A DNA stretch of 64,000 bases from NCBI GenBank assembly GCA_032718565.1, contig JAVGVS010000235.1:62001-126000 (forward strand), written 5' to 3'. A model generated the notes under the pieces. The model saw only the letters and a program-made list of their open reading frames with translations, was not told the DNA's origin and searched no databases. Positions 18,626 through 27,716 of the stretch are shown piece after piece; positions within the stretch are counted from its first letter, which is position 1, and every line of letters begins with the position of its first letter. Source of the stretch: Distichodus sexfasciatus (taxonomy: Eukaryota; Chordata; Actinopteri; Characiformes; Distichodontidae). A program made the position numbers and the translations under genes.

Positions 18626-18844
18626 CCTCAGTCAGCATGAAAGGACACCCTATTCTCCCGGGCACGGCTGCGCCAGGCTGTCTGTGAGTGTGTGTGTGTG
18701 TGTGTAATATTGTGGGAAAGTCACACCACACACTCGTAGCACATTGTCTGCTGCTAAGCATTGTCCAGTATTGACTTACCAAACACACAAAGTTAGCGAG
18801 GCAGTGAGGAACATGAGAGGGTTACGCTACACCAACGTCTTTCA

Positions 18845-18905
18845 TGCTGGCTGAGGTTGAGTTTGAGATGAGACTGATGAAGACTGATGAAGACTGATGA
18901 CTGTC
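18845..18905. repeat. Short tandem repeat GAAGACTGAT
   Basis: Several copies of GACTGATGAA occur next to a GTTGAGTTTGAGATGAG stretch. It is the purine-rich counterpart of the TCATCA array just to the left. Confidence 0.6.
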
Positions 18906-18989
18906 ATAAGAATCCATGCTCACTGACTTGCTGATGGTCATGGTCAGAGTTCTCGTGTCTTCATTGGGATGAGGATTTATCTTTATCTT

Positions 18990-19452
18990 ACTTCTTTGTC
19001 TTCTTCTTCTTCTTCTTCTTCTTCTTCTTCTTCTTCTTCTTCTTCTTCACCTCTTCCTTCTTCCTAATCTCCTTCTTCACCTCTTCCTCCTTTTTCTTAA
19101 TTTTCTTTTTCACTTCCTTCTCCTTCTTCTTCACTTCCACATCCTCTTTCTTCTTCACCTCCTCCTCCTTTTTCTTACTCTTCTTCTTCACCTCAACTTC
19201 CTCCTCCTTCTTCTTCATGTCCTTCTCCTTCTTCATCTTAATCTCCTTCTTCTTTATCTCTTCCTCTTCCTTCTTCTTAATCTCCTACTTCACCTCCTCT
19301 TCCTTCTTCTTAACCGTCTTCTTCACCTCCTCCTTTTCTCCTACTTTTCCTCCTCCTCAATAATCTCTTCTTCTGCTTCGTCTACTCTACCTTCATCCTG
19401 TTTTTCTTTCTCCTTCTGTGTCTTCTTCTTCTTCTTTTTCTTCTTCTATTTC
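18990..19452. repeat. Pyrimidine tract, (CTT)n rich
   Basis: A pure CTT run at about 19004-19049 is followed by 400 bases of C/T-rich imperfect repeats (CTTCTTCACCTCCTCCT). It is the opposite orientation of the purine tract at 17498-17820. Confidence 0.9.
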
Positions 19453-19464
19453 AAAGCTATACTG

Positions 19465-19712
19465 GTGTAGTTGGTGGCGTAACGGTAGGGTGTTTGCCCT
19501 GTGATCAGAAGGTCTCAGGTTCAAATCCAGGGCCGGTAAAATTGTCACTCAGATACTTATGAGCAGGGTGCTATCCCCGAGCGCTTGCTAGCTACTCACT
19601 GCTCCTTTGTGGATGGGTTAAATCCAGAGGTCACATTTCATTGTGGTCACATTTTGCTGTGCTGTGTTGTGTTCACAGTGACAAAATAATCACTCACTTT
19701 CACTTCATTACT
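19465..19712 (+). mobile_element. tRNA-derived SINE, family A, near full length
   Basis: The head GTAGTTGGTGGCGTAACGGTAGGG contains an A-box. GGTTCAAATCC 40-odd bases later is the B-box for RNA polymerase III. The body has CACTCAGATACTTATGAGCA, ACTCACTGCTCCTTTGTGGA, GGGTTAAATCCAGAGGTCAC and a tail TTCACAGTGACAAAATAATC. It is the best copy of this family in the window. Confidence 0.8.
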
Positions 19713-20132
19713 TAAAATATATGATGCAAGATATACAGTATACATTTCATGATTGGAAGACAATATTTGACTGTTACTTGTTACTGAACCAAGACTGGCA
19801 TAATTTTGATTAATAACTTTTATTGAAGCATATTAATTTTAATATATGATATCTTTTATTAATAACAGATTAAATGTTTGTGCTCACTCTGAAAGACTGG
19901 AATGACACCCTTTATCTATATCAAAGCTTTGTTTCATTGTCAGTTTGGCTCAGGTCACTTCACACATTTTTATTCAGTGTTTTTCCACTTGTCAATCAAA
20001 TGTATTTGATCCCCCAAAAGTTGGGGGCTGATTTCCAAGCCTAACTTTCTCTCGATGTTTTTTCACTGAGGGAGTTGTCACTGTTGCCCAAAACTTGCTC
20101 TTTAGGGTCCCAGACCTGCTTTGTGACTTTTA

Positions 20133-20689
20133 TACACTACCAGTCAAAAGTTTGGACACACCTTCCCATTCAATGTTTTATTCTTTATTATCATGACTAT
20201 TAACATTGTAGATTCTCACTGAAGGCACTATGAATGAACACATATGGAATTATGTAGTAAACAAAAAGTGTGAAATAACCCAGAACATGTTTTATATCTT
20301 AGATTCTTGAAAATAACCACCCTTTGCTTTGATCACTGCTTTGCACACTCTTGGCATTCTCTCGATGAGCTTCATGAGGTAGTCACCTGAAATGCTTTTC
20401 CAACAGTCTTGAAGGAGTTCCCAGAGATGCTGACCACTTGTTGGCCCTTTTGCCTTCACTCTGCGGTCCATCTCATCCCAAACCATCTCGATTGGGTTTA
20501 GTAAGGTGACAGTGGAGGTCAGGCCATGTGGCGCAGCACTCCATCACTCTCCTTCTGGGTCATATAGCCTTTACACAGTTCATTCATAGTTTTGATGCCT
20601 TTAGTGAGAATCTACAATGTAAATAGTAATGAAAATAAAGAAAAAACATTGAATGGAAAGGTGTTTCCAAACTTTTGACTGGTAGTGTA
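20133..20689 (-). mobile_element. Tc1/mariner deletion derivative with inverted ends and TA duplication
   Basis: Ends TACACTACCAGTCAAAAGTT (20133) and AACTTTTGACTGGTAGTGTA (to 20689) are perfect inverses. The inverted similarity continues for well over 100 bases (CATTCAATG; TAGATTCTCACT). TA flanks the element on both sides, the usual Tc1 target. The interior codes only for the C-terminal part of a transposase, so most of the gene has been deleted. Confidence 0.85.
20292..20486 (-). pseudogene. Tc1-like transposase C-terminal fragment
   Basis: The minus-strand peptide has MVWDEMDRRVKAKGPTS, HLWELLQDCWKSI and LIERMPRVCKAVIKAKGGYF. This is the segment around and after the last acidic residue of Tc1 (DD34E) transposases, where WDELDRRV and LVESMPRR-type motifs occur. 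The frame is 64 codons long and lacks the DNA-binding domain and the first catalytic Asp residues, so it cannot make active enzyme. It lies wholly between the inverted ends of the element at 20133-20689. Confidence 0.8.
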
Positions 20690-20699
20690 TACCCATTTT

Positions 20700-21655
20700 T
20701 CCATTTTTTTCATTATTTATTCATAATTTGTGAGAAACATCTTTGTGTTCAATCACTAAATGTTGCTGAGTACATTATCAACGGTGACGTTTCCATCTTG
20801 TGACTGTGTCATTATGTTATAACTCTAATCCTAATCCTTTTTCTGCAAAAAAACATTCATATTTGCATTTTATTGCAAAAATGCCTCTAGTTAACATTTG
20901 CCATTAAAAAAGAAACATTTTAATAAAATGTCTTCCCGGTTTAGGGAATATTTCAACCCCTGGCCATCTTTTCCAGCATACAAAGAGTGATAACCAGCAA
21001 AAAGAAATGAATAAACACATAAATAAAAGCTTTGATGATCCTTTAAGTAGGGAAGATCTTGGGTGAGAACATTTCTACTACTGAAGTACAACAGAGCTCG
21101 GGTTTGTCTTGCGTCACGGCTATTGCATTGCATTAGTCAAAAGTCGGAGTTAAAACGGTCTTCACTTATAAGGAGGCATCATCCTTTCTGCAGCAGTTCC
21201 GTAATGAGAGAAGCCACTCAGCGTTGGAAAGGCATTAGTTCAGATGTAAAGGACGTCCATTTTTCACTCCTCGTGAGCGAAGCGGCCGAGCGGTGATAAA
21301 TTGAGATGGATAGCGTTTGGGCACAAGCCCGGAGGTTTAAACTTATTTACCCGCGAGCGTGAGTCCTCTGGCTGACATTTAAAAGAATTGTAAAACACAG
21401 AAGGATCAGTGAAACATGAATGTGAACAGGGCCGCTGATGATCTAGCGCTACATCCCGAGCCGTACTTACGTTTGCTCATGGCAGATTTGCAGGCACTCC
21501 CTCTTCTTGTTTGTATGAGTGATCCCAAAGGTTTACTAAATTACAGGAGAAAGTGATGTACTGGCACTTCATATAGTGTGCATGATACATGATACAAGAT
21601 TCTTATCAAGATTAAGTATCATTTAGTGGGTGGCATGTTTGGTTACACTCTTATC
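20700..21655. other. No gene seen
   Basis: AT-rich DNA is followed by a more GC-balanced unique stretch from about 21030 to 21380. No splice-flanked coding frame or repeat signature was recognised. Confidence 0.3.
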
Positions 21656-21778
21656 TTCAGGTGAAAGTGAGTGATTATTTGTCATTGTGAACACACCCCA
21701 GCACAGCACACAACCAAATGTGACCTCTGCATTCGCCCCGTGATCGAAAGGTCGCCGCTTTAAATCCCAGGACCGCCA
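21656..21778 (-). mobile_element. tRNA-derived SINE, family A, partial
   Basis: TGAGTGATTATTTGTCATTGTGAACACA, CAGCACAGCACACA, AATGTGACCTCTGCATT and, at the end, CGTGATCGAAAGGTCGCCGC with TTTAAATCCC (inverted B-box region) are family A words in reverse orientation. The middle of the element is deleted, joining tail to head. Confidence 0.6.
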
Positions 21779-21789
21779 CTTTCTGTTTA

Positions 21790-22505
21790 CATCTGCTATT
21801 TCAGACGCAGTGGCCGCCTCCTCTCGCCGGTGTTATTGTAGTGTACCTGGCTGCTCAACTTGAAAATAACAGCACCCTTATCTCAGATTTCACGATTTCC
21901 CTAAAGATGAAAAGCTACAGAAAATCTGGGTGAGGTTAATCAGAAGGGACGAGCGTCCGTCATTTAATATTCTAACATTTTGACAGTGAGCTTTTTTATA
22001 TATCCAAGACTGGTACAAAACATCTTAAACCCGGAGCAACACCACAGAGATTTTCTTGGAATAACTGGGTTCCTTCGTAACCTTAAGGGTAACTACTTCT
22101 TCCTCAGTAGAACCTTCTCTAACATTAACATCAGCCTCAAAATGTTAACGTTAAGACGAGCACTTGTTGAGAAACCTGGCTGTTGAGAGACCTGAGCCTC
22201 CCCCTAGTTAATCTAAGATGTTTTAGACGTTTTCTACCGCTCTTGGATGCATAAAGAAGCTTTCTGTCAAAGTGTAAGCTGCAGACGCAAGTGCTTCCAT
22301 AAAACATTAAATGACAGACCCTCGTCCCTTCTGATTAACCTCACCCAGGTTTTTCAAGGGTTTTCATTTTAGGGAAATCCTGAAAGTTAAGGTAAGAGTG
22401 TTGTTGTTTTGAAGTAGAGCAGCCAGGTACACTATAATAACACAGGCGAGAGGAGGTGGTCATTGTGTCTCAAACAGTTGATGTAACCAGGAAGTGACGT
22501 TCGGA
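21790..22505. mobile_element. Fold-back element with THAP-domain-like arms (P-element-like)
   Basis: Arms at about 21785-21970 and 22305-22500 are inverted copies: GCCGCCTCCTCTCGCC, TGTAGTGTACCTGGCTGCTC, GGGTGAGGTTAATCAGAAGG. Read from 21837 the left arm gives CSVPGCST, two stops, then FPKDEKLQKIWVRLIRRDE. This resembles the start of THAP (C2CH) DNA-binding domains found in P-element-like transposases and THAP proteins, with a frame change near RFHDFPKDEK. The element is non-coding now, because stops and indels break both arms. Confidence 0.55.
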
Positions 22506-23412
22506 ACCAGGAAGCGTAACAAAGGTGCACTACTCAAGGACTTCTGTCTTATCCTTAATTCAAGCTCTTCTAACCATGACCATAACTCTTACGCATCAAA
22601 AATATTTTATGTGACACTAAACTAACTAAAGAAACTTAAAACACTAACCCATTAGCTCAAACCAAGAAACCAACAGAACAGAATTGTCAACTTTTACCTC
22701 AGGAAAACTGAAAAATATAGTTTCTGGACGAATATAGGTTTTAACCATGAACTCTTTCATTCATCAGATTGACGCGAGTCTAATGTGTCTTTTGATATGA
22801 GCAGAACAGGATGTGACTCTGAACGTTACGTAAAATCCCCAGCGAGGGGTGTAATTTGCAGTGCGAGGGAGAAATGAAAAGGTAATTACATACTGGTTAC
22901 TTAAGCTTGAGTCGCACTTTAAGTCTCCAGTTCTGGCAACGTGGACAATGAGGAAAAAAATCTCACTGGTGCCAGCCTATTTCCTTAAGACAAACACATT
23001 CAGAGCAGTTCTACCTCAGCCGGTGAGTCAGGCAAAAAACGTGTGATGTGAGGAACACACCATTCGGTAAAACAGAAGCCTGTCGATTTGAGGATAGACA
23101 CTAATGAGAGGCTATTTATTCTAAAATGGCAAACTGTTCCTTTTCTCTTTTACTGTGTTCTCCCTCTGTTCTTTTCAGAGTTTGGCCTATTCATCAAGTT
23201 TCCCCTGGCGGAAAATGGAGCGCTCTAATCATGTTTCGGAACGCAGGGCTTTCGGCTTGGAGACGGGCCTCTTTGCTCCCTGTCTTCTGATAACGGCCCC
23301 TGTTAGTTAAAGAGGTGTGTGTGTGTGTGTGTGAGTGATTTACAACAACATTTAACATCCGTACTATTAACGTTGTAACACGTTCCAGCAAATTCATAAT
23401 ATCTCTCTGTTA
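22506..23412. other. No gene seen
   Basis: Unique sequence with one TG tract near 23315-23333. No splice-flanked coding frame was recognised. Confidence 0.3.
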
Positions 23413-24399
23413 GTTCAGCCAAGGAGACCATCCCGTTTGGATTGGCAATTATTTATTTGACAAAACAATATTTTCAATTTTCTTTGATGCGTTTGTGAAA
23501 AGTTTTAGAGGAAGCCCGTCACGAAGGAGCCTTTCCCGGGACCAGAATGGGGAGCCGAAGGTGGTGGAGGGACCGAGGCGGGCGAAACCAAACAGCTGTA
23601 ATGGCAGAGAAGGCCAGATTTACTGCTTATATATAAAACCAGGAGTAATGCGATTGGACGTGCTGGCGCTCATTAGGTCTTCGTGTTTGAACTTTCGTAT
23701 TCACTTACATTTCAACCAAGGAGACAATCCCATTTGGATTGGCAATTATTTATTTGACAAAACAATATTTTCAATTTTCTTTAATATATATGTGAAAAGT
23801 TTTGGAGGAAGCCTGTCGCTTGGTCGTCGGTTCACTTGTCTCTGAAGCCGGCAGATTTGGCTGGGAGACCAGGGAGGAAGGCGAAGGAGCCTTCCCCGAA
23901 AAGTAAATCATTATTCAAGAAGAGTAGAAGAAAACGGTACCATTTTGTTGTCCGGCGAAGTTCTAGACCTGTTTAACGGGGAAAAAAGAGGATTAAGTCT
24001 TGCCTCTTAACTAGTTATGTTTGTTAAATTTTTGAGTGAAAGACTTAAATTAATGAAGTTATGGAAATCCATGTATTCATAATGTTACAGAAGCAAAACA
24101 CAAACAATAATTAAATAAATGAAGAAATAACAATTGAACAATTGACGTTAAGGAGACACCAAGCTCGTTCCAAGCGTTATGCAGCATGCTACGTTATGCA
24201 GGAGCGTTATGGAGACACCAGCGCTTTTGGTATCGTAGGGACAGTATACTATAAAAAGGTGTTATGGAGACGCCTGCATTATGGACAGGCCGAGTAATAG
24301 AGAAAGTTATGAAATACTTGCAGGCATTATATTACAAGAGGAAATCCACCACCACCAATGACTATCTGAAAAGTACTCATGTCAGATGATGCGATGGAT

Positions 24400-25029
24400 C
24401 GTTGTGCTTCAAGACCATAGAGATATCAGTGTGGACATAAGAAGCAAATACCGAAGAGGACCATCTCCCAGGTAACTTTAAAGTTTACAGAGGAACCCCT
24501 GATAAGCTGCCATGGATGCAGCTCCGATCCGAAAGGAGTGACCGGTGTATCGAGTGAGGGATCCCGCAGATAAGTAAGAGTGATTTGAGATGAGAGATAA
24601 ACCAGTGATGAGACATAGGTGTTCCGTTGGGTATTACAAAAGCAAGTCTAAAGTAGAGAACCGTGAACGCAATCTGAGATATTTAAACATGGAAGCAAAA
24701 AAAAAAAACAAGGGGAATCATTACGAGCAATATTGACAGAGCACCCACTACCATCAGTATCAGTTTTACTATGACGCAGAAAAACAGAGAAAGAGTAAGC
24801 AAAAAAAGAATATCAGAGATACAAAGGACCCGACAAGGAATGACATAGAAGTAGAAGAAAATTTGCCAGGACGCAGAAACCTGAAAAACGCGAGCAAGAA
24901 AACTGCTTTGAGCAAAGTGTCAGTGAGTGGAGAAAAACATCTTTGTCTGAGAATGGTGATCATCGTATGCAAAATTGACAATGTGATGGGAAGTCTTTTA
25001 TCAACTGAGGAGGGGAAAGATTTCTTCAA
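24400..25029 (-). pseudogene. Tyrosine recombinase region of the Ngaro-like element
   Basis: KRLPITLSILHTMITILRQR, CFSPLTDTLLKAVFLLAFF and FLRPGKF give the N-terminal part and first catalytic Arg. Farther along the minus strand YTGHSFRIGAASMAA (HSFR codons at 24540-24529) carries the H-x-x-R pair, and RWSSSVFASYVHT has the nucleophile Tyr codon at 24439-24437. All four R-H-R-Y catalytic residues can therefore be found, but not in one frame. Confidence 0.7.
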
Positions 25030-25403
25030 TCCCCTAAGAAGCAGCCGAATGAAGGATTTGAAACAAGACTAGGATAGGAAGGATCTGTGCATCTGATGTG
25101 GAATTGAATGCCCGCCACCAAACCGTGAATTGAGATGGGACTGAGCTGCTTGTGCTCGGAAAAACATGTGAGAAAAGCGTGAACAGCGGTAATCGACAAA
25201 GGGAGTGCTGGTACAGAAAATGTGCGACAGAAAGAAATAAAAGCCCTTCATGCAGAGTCATAACATTTTAAAAGTACAGGGAGAGAGACCTAACCCAACG
25301 TATTTGGAGGCGGAAGAAATAAGGTGCATAAATTCTTGGTTTAATTCAGCAGAAGATCCGACAGTAAGGGGAATTGCTTCGGAAGACGGTTGGCGCTGGG
25401 GCA

Positions 25404-26054
25404 TTACCCGCGGAATTCCTGAAAACAAAAGTGCAAAAGAGCATCAGCTATTCTATTGTGACAACACAGAATGTATTCGACAGAAAGAATACAGTTATAT
25501 AAGAGCGATAACCAAGTAAGACGGAGTATTAGGGGCATAAAAGCTGAGACTAGAGTGACCCTTACAACATTTGCATTACATTTACAGCATTTAGCAGACG
25601 CACTTACCCAGAGCGACTTACCTGTCCCTAAGAGCAACTTAGGGTTAAGGGACCCAGAGTTGGTAACGCCAGAGGTTGGATTCAAACCCACAACCTCCTG
25701 GTCCCAAGGCGAGTGTCCTACCACTAGGCCACCAACGTTATTAATTATTGAAACCGCAGCTTCATTGTTGCAGAAGACTTTGATTTTCTACGCGACCACT
25801 GCCCACCCCATAAATAACACGATGGGGTATAATTCATAGAGGGCTGCTGAAGCGGGCAGAGGGTAGAAAGAATTGAATCTGAAGGCCAATCTGCTGTGAA
25901 CAAGTGCTTTGATAATACCCGTTGAACCTACTGAGTGAGCTGCATCAGTATTGAAAGTAAAGCGAGTGGACGTTTCTGTTAATTTGTAGGAAAAGAACGA
26001 AATACTATTCCATTGATGGAGAAATGAAATCCAAATTTTAAGGCCCGAAAGCAA
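25404..26054 (-). pseudogene. RNase H region of the Ngaro-like element, split by a SINE
   Basis: LKIWISFLHQWNSISFF, FNTDAAHSVG and ALYELYPIVLFMGWAV correspond to the DIRS/Ngaro-type RNase H (…W..FL..FNG.SFF…TDAAGS.GFG…ELFPIVLA…). After the SINE at 25568-25738 the frame resumes with CCHNRIADALLHFCFQEFRG, the typical end of this domain (…N.IADALSRFQ…F). Substitutions such as DAAHS and the interruption make it inactive. Confidence 0.65.
25568..25738 (-). mobile_element. tRNA-derived SINE inserted in the Ngaro-like element
   Basis: On the minus strand it begins GTTGGTGGCCTAGTGGTAGG (A-box) and has a B-box GGGTTTGAATCC at about 25690-25679. It then runs to AAGTCGCTCTGGGTAAGTGC and GTCTGCTAAATGC, the conserved central motif. 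It is the same family as the remnant at 6530-6680. It interrupts RNase H-derived sequence, so it arrived after the retrotransposon. Confidence 0.75.
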
Positions 26055-26499
26055 CTTTCATCTAAAACAAGTCTGTCGTTTAACCCAGAGACGGATTTAG
26101 AGAGATCAAGCAAACGCGATATGAATGAGCTACCCAGTGGAATGATACGCATGACAAAATTTAAATGTCCCAGTAAAGAAGCAGTTCTCGTTTTGAGACA
26201 GATGGCAATAGCAGAAACTCACTGCCAATCTCACGGATGTGGTTTAATTTGTCCAAATGCAAATAAGCTTTCATTGCATCACTTTCTAAGACAATTCCCT
26301 GACGTAGATGGAGGGCATAACGCGGGCCGATGAGAATAATGTCAGCGACGTTGCTTGCAGTGGTGATAAACTGATTTGGGAAACAGTTCCGCCAAATGAA
26401 CCGAGCAATGGCAGAGTGTACGTGACAAGGCAATATGCCCAAGTGCTGTACCAGCAAGTCAGAACCTATACACGACCAGTCAATGTGAGTATTGGACAA
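26055..26499 (-). pseudogene. Reverse transcriptase C-terminal part of the Ngaro-like element
   Basis: The minus-strand peptide has GIVLESDAMKAYLHLDKLNHIRE and SVSKRELL. A one-base frame change leads on to LLGHLNFVMRIIPLGSSFIS and RLLDLS. This matches the connection region of YR-retrotransposon reverse transcriptases (…DKL.KI…KREL..LLGHLNFA.R.I.PGR.F…) as I know the family. The catalytic YxDD part is not readable here. Confidence 0.6.
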
Positions 26500-26764
26500 T
26501 TGAATAAGCAGTGCGGATTTAGCGGGAAAGACTTATGCATAGAATAGGGACCCACCATAACGCAAGTTCAAATCTCAAGCACTAAGGATAGGTGTCCAGA
26601 TCTTTACAGCGCTCAGGATAAACTGAGCGAATGACATCTCGATAAATACCAAATGCAAATTTGGAGATCGATAAGAGCGTTGAAGACGAGGGTCAGAAGC
26701 CTACTGCAGACGATAACCTGCCTGTCGCATTCGGGCAGGTAGCAGTGACACTAGATTAACATCC

Positions 26765-27184
26765 TTACCTTGCAGAATGTGGGATTGAATGTAAGAAGAG
26801 ATAGCAGCGGATGGAAAAGTAAAAGTTATAGCGGAGTGAGCAGAGGGAGTAGCGTTGGCGAGGGTGAACCTCGTAGACATGGTCCATGGTCCGCGTCATG
26901 GAGGAGATTGCAGATCGGAGGTCCGAAGCGAAGTCGCTAGAGTTGTCGAGACGCGGGCACGTTGATCGGGTGGACCGGGTTCCGGCAGCAGACCTCTTGC
27001 ATCCCCTGGATGGACGTCCGGACAAACCTTGAGCAGTAGGCTGTGCGGTGGGCGCAGGTGGAGATGGCGTGGTGGTCATAGATGGAGGAAGAGTTGATGG
27101 CGTGAGCATGGCCGAAGAGGTCCCGGGCATACCGGGGAGGTGAAAGCAATCTGCAAATCTCTGAATGTGAGAGATCGGGAGCAA
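26765..27184 (-). pseudogene. Possible gag-like ORF of the Ngaro-like element
   Basis: A 139-codon frame rich in Pro, Ser and Thr (PSTLPPSMTTTPSPPAP) sits just inside repeat A1, where Ngaro elements carry gag. Position is the only argument for its role; I see no zinc knuckle. Confidence 0.35.
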
Positions 27185-27545
27185 CAGGGATGCCCTATTC
27201 CCTCAAAAGACTCCGGAGCCAATGATCGGATCACTGACGAATATCCTTGTCGGGAGATAGTTGGGAAGACGCACCCTTCTCCGCAGAGGACGCGCAGCAG
27301 CATATCCTTCACCAGCAGGGGAAGGAGACGAAATCCCCCAAGAAGTAGGAGTGACCAAGACAGACATGACCCGGAAGGTAAGGAGCCAAGATAGCAGCAA
27401 AACGGGACGAACCACGAAACTGAACAGCTGTAATGGCAGAGAAGGCCAGATTTACTGCTTATATATAAAACCAGGAGTAATGCGATTGGACGCGCTGGCA
27501 CTCATTAGGTCTCCTTGTTTGAACTTTCGTATTCACTTACATTTC

Positions 27546-27716
27546 CCACTGGAACCACAGCACAGCACAGCACCCATCTGGGGAGCAGTGCTTGGGCATG
27601 GAACCTTGCTCATGAGTACCTCAGTGGTAATTTTACCAGTTCCTGGATTTGAACCTATGACCTTCTGATCACATGGCGATCACCCTATCATTACGCCACC
27701 AACTACCCAATTGTGG
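27546..27716 (-). mobile_element. tRNA-derived SINE, family A, abutting the Ngaro-like element
   Basis: GCAGTGCTTGGGCATGGAAC, CTCATGAGTACCTCAGTGGT, then GGATTTGAACCTATGACC (inverted B-box) and CATTACGCCACCAACTACCC (inverted A-box) identify a minus-strand copy. It begins where repeat A1 stops. Confidence 0.75.

Larger units (their letters stand above)
23413..27545 (-). mobile_element. Ngaro-like tyrosine-recombinase retrotransposon, degenerate
   Basis: Two repeat types bound this ~4.1-kb unit. A (about 122 bases, starting AACAGCTGTAATGGCAGAGA on plus) is at 27423-27545 and 23590-23711. B (starting CAACCAAGGAGAC or CAGCCAAGGAGAC) is at 23710-23905 and 23413-23535. Read on the minus strand the order is A1, internal region, B1, A2, B2, the split direct repeat plan of Ngaro elements. 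The internal minus-strand relics are, in order, a gag-like stretch, reverse transcriptase, RNase H and a tyrosine recombinase, which is also the Ngaro gene order. Frameshifts and a SINE insertion make it inactive. DIRS elements are less likely because they have inverted ends. Confidence 0.75.

Noticed and set aside
17871..18707. 278-codon ORF rich in Ser, His and Pro
   Set aside because: It is fully explained by the CCTCACCCTCTCATCATCAA minisatellite, with no start context, splice signals or non-repeat part.
17498..19236. Lys/Glu- and Leu/Ser-rich ORFs resembling coiled coils
   Set aside because: They are translations of (GAA)n and (CTT)n tracts.
19465..19550. Possible functional tRNA gene with A- and B-boxes
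   Set aside because: The cloverleaf arms do not close, and the same sequence with its downstream body recurs about ten times, so it is a SINE head.
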